A stretch of 64,000 nt of DNA from NCBI GenBank assembly GCA_015099395.1, contig AP024096.1, positions 7,543,485-7,607,484 of the forward strand, in the 5' to 3' direction. Numbering within the stretch: position 1 is the stretch's first letter; each line of letters begins with the position of its first letter. Both the position numbers and the translations under genes were made by a program. Below, one piece after another: positions 48,385-56,017 of this stretch. This DNA is from Ktedonobacteria bacterium brp13. GTDB lineage: Bacteria; Chloroflexota; Ktedonobacteria; Ktedonobacterales; Ktedonobacteraceae. The notes under the pieces were generated by a model. It was not told the DNA's origin. It did no database searches and was given only the letters and a program-made list of their open reading frames with translations.

Positions 48385-49971
48385 TGAGTCATCCCGGATT
48401 TTTGGAGACCTTGTAAAACTCCTTGAGTAGAGCAAACAAGAAAATCCAGGAATTGCAGAGACTAGGCAAAAATGGCCTCCTGATCTAAACTGTTGAATAG
48501 CAAAAAAACCAACAGGAAAGACAGGAGGCCATTAACATTAATGCCAACCAAGTATGCCATACTTCAAGAAAATGAACAAGATCCCCAAAAAACTTCGCAG
48601 GAAATAGCCCAAGAGCTTGAAATATTTCTTTCACCTTTATTAATGATGCTCAATAGCTTCCTTGATAAGAGATTACTACGGACATTGGTGCAGTGCTGCG
48701 TTGCAATCATTCGTTTCAGGAATAATAAACAAGGGCTTCTTCTGAGTGAATTAGGGTCGTATATGGATAATTATCGTGGATTATCAGAGAGTGCGGCAGC
48801 AGGAACAAAGAGACTAGGCAATCTCATTTGATCCATAAAATGGGATGTATTCCATATTGATCGTTATTTACTAGAAGAAGCTGATAAAGAGGTGAAGAGG
48901 CTCAAAAATTCAGGAAAAAGGATCCTCTGCCTGTGGGATGGAAGTGTGGTAGAGAAACCAGAAAGCAGCACAGCAGAAGGATTATGTCCAGTCATCTCAA
49001 GTAAAGCGAAACGACTGAATCGTTCAAGAAAAGGGCATGTGTTTAATATGCCAGCAGCAAGACCGGTGATGGTGACAGGAATGCATTGGACAGGTGCATT
49101 AATTGCAGGGGTGGAAGGGATTCCTAAAATAGCGTTGATGAGTTGGTGGACAACAAAAGGGGACTATGCGACAAAAACGAGAAAGCAAGAAGAAGAAATG
49201 TTGCGAAAATGTGTGAGGAAATGGGGTGATATTCTTGTACACGTGTTTGATCGTGGATATGCCTCTGGTCCGTGGATACAGTTTCTGCAATCGCTAAAAG
49301 TAAAATTCGTGATTAGATGGATAAAAAAGCACAAATTTTTCGATAGCCAGGGAGTGGAAAAGAAATTATGGAAGATTGGGCGTGGAAAAATGTATCTTGC
49401 GCATAAAGAAATCTTCGATCTGAATACTGGTCAAAAGGTGCCGTGTGATATTTGGTGGACATCGGTATGGCATGCAAGTTATGCATATCCTTTGTATTGC
49501 GTCAAAGTGAGAGTGAAACACAAGGTATGGTATCTCATTACCAATGAGCCTGTAAAAAAAGAAGCACAGGCGTGGGAGATTGTTTTCATTTATAAGAGAC
49601 GATGGCAAATCGAAACCAGTTTTCGCTATGGAAAATGCGAGTTGGCGATGGAAAGTCCGCGCCTGTGGGCATTTGAAAATCGCTTGAAGCTTCTTTCAAT
49701 CGTAATACTTGTCTACGCATTTCTTATTCATATTCTTGAACCTTTGTATAGGGATCTTGTACAATCGGTTTTGCGTCTCAAGTGCCACCGAACCGGAAAG
49801 CGATGTCGAGATATTCTCACACCGCTTTACCGAGTACGGTGGGCGATCAGCCGTCTTTGGGACGATCATCACCCAATTCTTGGGAGCATTTTTCCTCCCA
49901 ATTTAGAGACTCTTCAGGTTCTAGCATCTGAAAGGTGCTAGAAGGGTTTCCCAAAAATCCGGGATGACTCA
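48385..49971 (+). mobile_element. IS4 family element, 1587 bp
   Basis: Perfect inverted ends TGAGTCATCCCGGATTTTTG at 48385 and 49971. No clear target duplication. More AT-rich than surrounding sequence, which suggests recent arrival. Confidence 0.85.
48541..49941 (+). pseudogene. IS4 transposase with in-frame TGA
   Basis: MPTKYAILQENEQ starts at ATG 48541 after AGGAGG. The frame is open except for TGA at 48829 (GNLI*SIKWDVFHID). DDE residues: LCLWDGSVVEKPES, VHVFDRGYASG and the YKRRWQIETSFRYGK signature (Y-x2-R-x3-E-x6-K). With the stop the catalytic part can only be made by readthrough or a downstream start; most likely a nonsense mutation. Confidence 0.8.
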
Positions 49972-50003
49972 TATTCTTGCGGATCTGAAGCGTTACGATT
50001 ATG

Positions 50004-51260
50004 CTATGGAATGGTGCGGCGCAAGATCAAGTCGACGATGCCCCAGAACGCTGGTATCTGCCCACACGCAATACTTAGAAAGAGCATCAGCTTCTCAGTG
50101 CTGGGTTCCTCCATAAAGCCATAGAACCAACTACCGATCCTGGAGCCGAGCAGCATCGTAAAGGCTGCCGGAAACGCTAGCAAAAGCATGAGATTGTTAT
50201 TGTGCCAGATGAAAAAGGTACAGATGGCAAAAATGAACCCGGTCACCAGGTAAATGCGGTTCTCTGTCAGGCTGCGACGCCGCAAAATGACTGTACAGAT
50301 AGCCGCGAGAAAGAGCGGAATAGGGACCCACAGCGATGGCTCCTTGAGCGCAGCAGGCGGAATTTGTGCAACGCGAGTTATGCCATCGTAATGGATGAAG
50401 AGTAAGGTATACAGATCGCGTCCTATCATAGACAGGGACCAGACAAATGGCACGAGGAGATAGATACGCGCTCTGGCATCAATCTTGCGCAGCAGGGCCA
50501 GTGCGGCTCCGACGAACAGCGCAACCTCTGGAATAAACAGTGGGCTGGTCTGACGCGTTATGCCTGCGACCAGGTAGATGCGATACATATGTTGTGCGGT
50601 GCCCTCGGCACGCACAATCGGCACGCTTCTTAGTGCGTTCAACAGATGTGGCGAATAATTCAAGTAAAACGGTCCCAGGATCGGTGGGCACAGGAATTCC
50701 AGCATTAAGAAGCCAATCACAGCCTTGGTCAGCCAGCCAAGAGGGCGATACTGGCGAAATGCCATGCGTGCTGCGATAAAGCCCATAATAATAGTAAACC
50801 AGCACCAGGTCAGAGCATCATGGGGCACCGACCATTGGGTTTCATCCAGGCCAAAGGCCGTATGCCAGAAGTTATCGCACATAATGTCGATACTTAAGGC
50901 GATAAGACCGGCCCCCAGGATAACCAGTGTCCCTGCCATCTTCCAGCCAATGATGGGAGCGCGCACTGATGGACCAAACCAGACACGCAGTTTGGGTCTG
51001 GATGCGATACCTGCAACCATCAGGCCGGAAGTGGTGGTCATGACAAACACGAAGAAATGGGGCGGCGACCAGAAGGTATCAAAGGTCACAGTCAGGTGAT
51101 AGATACGATCCCACAGTTTGCCCGCCGCCGTTGAGGCAAAAAAGACGAGAAAGGTGAGCCAGAAGAGTCGATACGCCCAGATCAAGCTGGCTGGCGTCGT
51201 AGCTGAAGAGGAGGGCAGATCCGCTGGCACAAAATCTGGTGTTGATGTTGTTTGCTGCAT
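50004..51260 (-). CDS. polytopic membrane protein, unknown
   Basis: 418 residues from ATG 51260 (MQQTTSTPDF). Ten or so hydrophobic segments; conserved-looking WDRIYHLTVTFDTFWSPPHF and an IMCDNFWHTAFGLDETQWSVPHD loop with several His, Asp and Trp that could bind a metal or haem. No family name recognised. Near cupredoxin and respiratory genes, which may be meaningful. Confidence 0.65.
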   Translation of the reverse strand: MQQTTSTPDFVPADLPSSSATTPASLIWAYRLFWLTFLVFFASTAAGKLWDRIYHLTVTFDTFWSPPHFFVFVMTTTSGLMVAGIASRPKLRVWFGPSVRAPIIGWKMAGTLVILGAGLIALSIDIMCDNFWHTAFGLDETQWSVPHDALTWCWFTIIMGFIAARMAFRQYRPLGWLTKAVIGFLMLEFLCPPILGPFYLNYSPHLLNALRSVPIVRAEGTAQHMYRIYLVAGITRQTSPLFIPEVALFVGAALALLRKIDARARIYLLVPFVWSLSMIGRDLYTLLFIHYDGITRVAQIPPAALKEPSLWVPIPLFLAAICTVILRRRSLTENRIYLVTGFIFAICTFFIWHNNNLMLLLAFPAAFTMLLGSRIGSWFYGFMEEPSTEKLMLFLSIACGQIPAFWGIVDLILRRTIP

Positions 51261-51460
51261 ACAGTACACCTACTTTCTGTTTCCGCGAAATCTCCCGAGA
51301 AGATCGCTGTAGAGTTTTTACACATTTCTATCGGAATTGTATCATGGACTATCCTTTGTTACTCTGTGCCTACAACATTCTCTATGGGGGGATTTTAATG
51401 TCTATAGATACCTATCGGCCTGTATACGCCAGACATAAGGTTTGCTTCAGACATAAAACG

Positions 51461-51708
51461 CGCATTGCGTCATGGGAAATCTTACCCATCAGGAAGATTC
51501 TGGCGCTTTTTTCTGCGAACGTTTCTGTGTCTGCAGCAAGATCTCCGCAGGCTTCGTACCTCTTCTGGCCATGATCAATTGGATGACTTCTCTTGCTTTG
51601 AGGGGGAAGCTATCTCATGACGCAAGTGGGTGGGGGTGCCTCACCAGGAAGGTCTCCCCTCAAACCCATTTCTCATTGGTTATGGCCGACGGAGCAGGTG
51701 GCGCTTTT
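51461..51708. repeat. family-A repeat, left half only
   Basis: Full unit 1 (CGCATTGCGTCATGGGAAAT ... TATCTCATGACGCAAG, 51461-51628) plus about 80 bp of the internal spacer. The second unit is missing. Confidence 0.85.
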
Positions 51709-51858
51709 TGATATTTACACCCCAGTTATGTGGATTCTCAAGCTCCCTCCAGGGAGGTGTAACATTTTCTCTGGTTCAGAGACAAGAAGGTAGTACGGAG
51801 GTCGTACGGAAAAATCTACCCTTCCATCCCGGAGTCTATCCTAACAAAGGAGGATACA

Positions 51859-52311
51859 ATGAAATCTGTGTTTCCGTTTATCGAGCGTATTGCGCCTTAC
51901 TTTTTGCGTTTCAGTCTGGCCCTCGTTCTTCTCTGGATAGGAGCGCTGAAGTTCGTAGATCCTACGCCTGTCAGAATGTTGCTTCACGCATCGCTCCCTT
52001 TCCTCGCGTTTAACGCATTTGTCTATGTCCTTGGGGTGCTTGAAATCATCGCCGCCATCCTCCTCTTTGCGGGTGTATGGTTGCGTTACGTTGGTCTGCT
52101 CTGCCTGATCTTGTTTATCGGGACCCTGACCATTTTCGTGATTACTCCAGGAGTGACCGGTTTCCCCTTGCTCACCCTGGCGGGACAGTTCCTGCTGAAG
52201 GACGTGGTTCTGGCTGCCGCTGCTGTGAACGTCGCAGCGATGGATGCAGCCAGACAAACCAGACAAACCAGACAAACCAGTAAACAACACGTGGTTCAGA
52301 TGGCCTCTTAA
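51859..52311 (+). CDS. DUF417 (YkgB-like) membrane protein
   Basis: 150 residues; ATG 51859 after AAAGGAGG. FSLALVLLWIGALKFVDPTPVRM is the DUF417/YkgB N-terminal hallmark, followed by three further membrane segments. The C-terminus carries a short repeat (ARQTRQTRQTSK) from a CAGACAAAC-type DNA repeat. Just downstream, GGTCAGGCTAT is repeated three times (52328-52363). Role unknown in the family; linked to redox stress in some bacteria. Confidence 0.75.
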   Translation: MKSVFPFIERIAPYFLRFSLALVLLWIGALKFVDPTPVRMLLHASLPFLAFNAFVYVLGVLEIIAAILLFAGVWLRYVGLLCLILFIGTLTIFVITPGVTGFPLLTLAGQFLLKDVVLAAAAVNVAAMDAARQTRQTRQTSKQHVVQMAS

Positions 52312-52389
52312 TGCCTGGCAAGGGATGGTCAGGCTATGGTCAGGCTATTATGGTCAGGCTATGTTGAGCACTGGCCAGCATAACGGCTA

Positions 52390-52465
52390 CTAAGTACAAT
52401 CAAGGGGCTTTTGCGGCATGATGCATGCTCGATACACAGGTCTCATCCCAAATGATTGTACTTAG
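52390..52465. repeat. family-E short palindromic element
   Basis: 76 bp with perfect 13 bp arms CTAAGTACAATCA / TGATTGTACTTAG, the same outer arms as 25049-25131, but a different interior. Confidence 0.75.
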
Positions 52466-52531
52466 CCCATCCCCTGACTTGCACCTGGGCTACGAGGTGT
52501 CTTCATCGAACCTGTCACAAAGGATTACCGC

Positions 52532-54271
52532 ATGAATAAATATGTACGGCGTGGCTTGATTGGTTTGCTGGCAGGAGCCTTGAGCGGCGTCATCCTGGTG
52601 CTGACGCTTCCTGCTCATTTCGTTGGTTTTCTGCTGGGCATGGTCGTAGGCATCTGCTCTGCCATGGCCTTTCGTCCTGCTCCCCAGGCATACGCGCCGA
52701 GCGCGATGAGGGCCGCGGCGTTTGGTATCGTGCTGTGGGGAGGTATCAGCCTTATCCTTCTTCCGCTCCTATCGGGTCAGCCACCACAATGGACTGCGCA
52801 GGGGATGCGTCTGCTCTTTCCTGCCCTCGTCGGTTGGGTCCTCTATGGTACGAGCCTGGGGCTTCTTGTCCAAGGCATGACTGATCTTGCAACGCACTTT
52901 CTGGGGTCAGAACATGAGCCTCCCGGTCCTTCGCGAGTCATCGAGACACGAATTGTCATCGTGGGTGGAGGCTTTGCAGGGATGACGACGGTCGCACGCC
53001 TGGAACGTCTGTTTGGAGCCGATCCTACTGTCTCGCTCACGCTGGTTAGTGATTCGAACTCGCTCCTGTTCACTCCTATGCTGGCAGAGGTCGCCGGAGG
53101 TAGCCTTGAACCGATGCACATTTGTACCCCGCTACGTACCAGCCTGCGACGTACGCATGTTGTGTACGGGCAGGTCGAGCATATTGATGTGGAACAGAAA
53201 CGACTGCGCTTAGCACCAGAGGCTCACTCCTTGTACCAGAGCGAGGTCTTCTTTGATCATCTGGTGCTTGCCGTAGGCAGTGTCTCCAATTACCTGGGGC
53301 TCAAAGGGGTTGCGGAAACAGCGTTTGACTTTAAGTCTGTGACCGATGCCATGCGGATTCGCGGGCATGTGCTCGATATGCTCGAATTGGCCGACCGCGA
53401 GCCAGATCCAGAACAGCGACGTGCCATGCTCACCTTTGTGGTTGCTGGCGCGGGCTTCGCCGGGGCGGAACTGGCGGGTGCATTGAACGACTTCGTGCGT
53501 GGAGCGCTTTTCTCCTATCCCAATCTCGCCCCCGATGACGTGCACGTGGTTGCTGTTCACCCACGCAATCACATTCTACCTGAGCTGAGCCAATCCCTGG
53601 CACAGTATGCTCTTGAACACATGACGGCGCGTGGTGTCGCGTTCAAGCTGAATACACGCCTCGTCGATGCGCAGAAAGGCGTGGTTCGGCTCAGGCCACA
53701 GGAAGAGATTCGGGCGGAGACGCTGATCTGGACGGCAGGGGTCAAACCCCATCCGCTCGTGCAGACGCTTGCAGCCGCGCATGATCCACGCGGGGCCATT
53801 ATCGTAGACCAGCACCTGGCCGTACCCGGTCTGCCTGGCATCTGGGCACTGGGCGATTGCGCCCTGGTCGTGGATGCGCAAACAGGGAAGCCCTGTCCTC
53901 CTACAGCCCAGTTTGCCCTGCGTGAGGCAGAGACGCTGGCCCATAATATTCATGCCAGCATCCATCAGCGCCCACTTCAGCCCTTTCATTTTGACGCGGT
54001 AGGGCTCCTGTGCGTCGTTGGCCATCAAACCGCTTGCGCTGAAATCAAAGGGTTGCGCTTCTCTGGTTTCTTTGCCTGGGTCTTGTGGCGTAGTATCTAT
54101 CTTTCCAAACTCCCGGGGGTAGAACGCAAACTGCGCGTCCTCAGTGACTGGATTATCGAATTATTCTTTCCCCGCGACATTGTCCAGACGATTGAATTCA
54201 ATGATCGTCGTCGGTTCAATAGGTCACACCAGGAGATGGCATCCGCGGGGAAGAATGGCGAAGAGAGGTGA
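52532..54271 (+). CDS. NDH-2-like dehydrogenase with membrane N-terminus
   Basis: 579 residues. Residues 1-125 hold three or four hydrophobic segments (GLLAGALSGVILVLTLP, VGFLLGMVVGICSAMAF, GILYG-like LVGWVLYGTSLGLLVQG). The dehydrogenase follows: FAD site RIVIVGGGFAGMTTVARLE (~140), NAD site FVVAGAGFAGAELAGAL (~308) and GIWALGDCA (~430). This fits type II NADH dehydrogenases, which pass electrons to quinone. Ordinary NDH-2 enzymes lack the long N-terminal membrane domain. Its end overlaps or abuts the next gene. Confidence 0.85.
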   Translation: MNKYVRRGLIGLLAGALSGVILVLTLPAHFVGFLLGMVVGICSAMAFRPAPQAYAPSAMRAAAFGIVLWGGISLILLPLLSGQPPQWTAQGMRLLFPALVGWVLYGTSLGLLVQGMTDLATHFLGSEHEPPGPSRVIETRIVIVGGGFAGMTTVARLERLFGADPTVSLTLVSDSNSLLFTPMLAEVAGGSLEPMHICTPLRTSLRRTHVVYGQVEHIDVEQKRLRLAPEAHSLYQSEVFFDHLVLAVGSVSNYLGLKGVAETAFDFKSVTDAMRIRGHVLDMLELADREPDPEQRRAMLTFVVAGAGFAGAELAGALNDFVRGALFSYPNLAPDDVHVVAVHPRNHILPELSQSLAQYALEHMTARGVAFKLNTRLVDAQKGVVRLRPQEEIRAETLIWTAGVKPHPLVQTLAAAHDPRGAIIVDQHLAVPGLPGIWALGDCALVVDAQTGKPCPPTAQFALREAETLAHNIHASIHQRPLQPFHFDAVGLLCVVGHQTACAEIKGLRFSGFFAWVLWRSIYLSKLPGVERKLRVLSDWIIELFFPRDIVQTIEFNDRRRFNRSHQEMASAGKNGEER

Positions 54272-54273
54272 CT

Positions 54274-55695
54274 ATGCGTTTCTCCTTGACACGAATGATG
54301 ACCATCAACATGTTGCTCATAGTGATAGGGGGCCTTGGAGGAGCCTTGATGGCCCTGGTTCCCTCATCATCGCTCTCCATGCCTCTGAGCGCACTCCTCG
54401 GGATCTTGTACGGGCTGCTCTTCGTCTGGCTTCTCGCCAGACACATCCCATATGTTGGGTCAGGGCTCATCTGGGGATTGGGCTCTGCCTTCTTGCTCTG
54501 GCTGGCGGTTCCGGCTGGACTTCTTCCATTGCTCCAGGGGACGGCACGCCTGGGGATGTTAGACGAAGCACGTGCACACTTTCCTGAACTGGTTGCCTAT
54601 CTCCTCTTTCTGGGCTTTCCTCTGGGGATCATGAGCGGAGTGTTGCATACGGGCAAGACTTCAGAGGAACGGATGTTCTTTCTGTTTCTTCATGCCGTCC
54701 TCGTTGGCGGTATCGCAGGGCTGGTTGGTGGATGGGCTTTTAGCATCTGGTTTGCGCAGAACAACGCGTTCGTGCTGATCGCGGGTATCATCAGCTCCGA
54801 CTCCTCAGCCGTCGGGATGCTGTTGCATTATCTGATTGCGGCCACCATCGGTGCCAGCTTTGGCTTGCTGTTCCAACGGGATGTGCGTGGCACCGGATCA
54901 AGCATCTGCTGGGGATTGGCCTATGGCTTCTTCTGGTGGTTGCTGGGGCCACTCACCCTCTTGCCTCTTCTGTTGCACCAGCATGTTGACTGGTCATACC
55001 TGCATGCGAGTGCATTTTTCGGCTCGCTCATTGGTCATGCGGTGTATGGCATGCTGTTAGGATGGATCTACGCCTGGGGCAATCGCCTGTGGGTCGGATT
55101 GTTCATTGAATCCGACCCCCTCTATCGTCAGGCAGAGGGGCCTGGCATCCTAACCCTTCGCTCGCTGGAGTGGGGGGCGCTCGCAAGTGTCCTGGGAGGG
55201 TTGCTCTTTAGCATTATTATGGTGGCGACAGGAATATTACCGCAGATAGCAGCGCTCATTGGAGGATCATCTCTGCTCGCAGGTTTCGCGGTCCACCTGA
55301 TCATCAGCGTCTTGATCGGCATGAGTTATGGGCTCTTCTTTCAGCACGAGTCCCCTGATGCGGGATCAAGTATAGCCTGGGGCATGTTATATGGGCTGGC
55401 ATGGTGGTTTCTCGGTCCTTTGACACTCATGCCCATTCTGTTGGGCCATGCCGTCACCTGGACCATGCAGGCTGCCGATCTGCTCCTGCCCTCCTTACTG
55501 GGTCATTTGATCTATGGCGCTGCGACGGGCCTGGTGTTTTTCTGGTTCGAACACCACCATGCACAATGGCTGCTCCTTGATAAGCGGTACGCTTCGCATG
55601 AAGCACGTCGGCGTCGACCGCCGGAAACCTCTGCACCGGCACTCTGGGTCGTGGTGCTCGGCCTGGGGGTCGTGTTACCGATTGTCTTGGGGTAG
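54274..55695 (+). CDS. polytopic membrane protein with triple repeat
   Basis: 474 residues; ATG 54274 just after the NDH-2 stop, with AGAGAGG upstream, so translationally coupled. Three internal repeats are visible: GSGLIWGLGSAFLLWL, GSSICWGLAYGFFWWLLGPL and GSSIAWGMLYGLAWWFLGPL. Repeats of this sort and the short glycine-rich helices resemble the membrane part of the preceding dehydrogenase. Unknown family; may be a partner of that enzyme. 55696-55854 holds nothing recognised. Confidence 0.7.
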   Translation: MRFSLTRMMTINMLLIVIGGLGGALMALVPSSSLSMPLSALLGILYGLLFVWLLARHIPYVGSGLIWGLGSAFLLWLAVPAGLLPLLQGTARLGMLDEARAHFPELVAYLLFLGFPLGIMSGVLHTGKTSEERMFFLFLHAVLVGGIAGLVGGWAFSIWFAQNNAFVLIAGIISSDSSAVGMLLHYLIAATIGASFGLLFQRDVRGTGSSICWGLAYGFFWWLLGPLTLLPLLLHQHVDWSYLHASAFFGSLIGHAVYGMLLGWIYAWGNRLWVGLFIESDPLYRQAEGPGILTLRSLEWGALASVLGGLLFSIIMVATGILPQIAALIGGSSLLAGFAVHLIISVLIGMSYGLFFQHESPDAGSSIAWGMLYGLAWWFLGPLTLMPILLGHAVTWTMQAADLLLPSLLGHLIYGAATGLVFFWFEHHHAQWLLLDKRYASHEARRRRPPETSAPALWVVVLGLGVVLPIVLG

Positions 55696-55854
55696 GGCAA
55701 GGATGATCTTCGACCGACCATTAACTCTGCTTCCATTGCCGAAACACCTGCACCAGTTCTTCTTTTGTTTCGGGAAAAACAGGCTCTTGCACCAGATTAT
55801 GTAACATACCGATAGTTAAGCGCATCTGCTCAATATAATTCGTACAGCCGGGAC

Positions 55855-56017
55855 CGCATTGCCTCACCCAAAATCTTCCTGTGCATCTGCCTCCTCCTCG
55901 ATTCTTTTCACGATCTTCACCAGGTGTTCCGTAGGACAGGACCTGACGTTATAACACTTTTCATTGAAGACTGAAGAGAGTAGTATGAAAAGAACAAGGA
56001 AGATTTTGGGTGAGGCA
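55855..56017. repeat. left-end inverted-repeat unit of copy 2
   Basis: Outer arm TGCCTCACCCAAAATCTTCC (from 55859) and its exact inverse at 55997-56017, 21 bp perfect. The inner arm covers codons 5-11 of the transposase gene. Size equals a family-A unit. Confidence 0.85.

Noticed and set aside
35159..48831. Recoding of stops (TAG 35159, TAG 40615, TGA 48829) as an unusual genetic code
   Set aside because: Many intact genes here use all three stops normally, and each case lies in a mobile or decaying gene, so nonsense mutation is simpler.
5233..51708. Family-A copies considered as a CRISPR-like or rRNA-linked repeat
   Set aside because: Copies are hundreds of bases long, dispersed and without regular spacers or cas genes.
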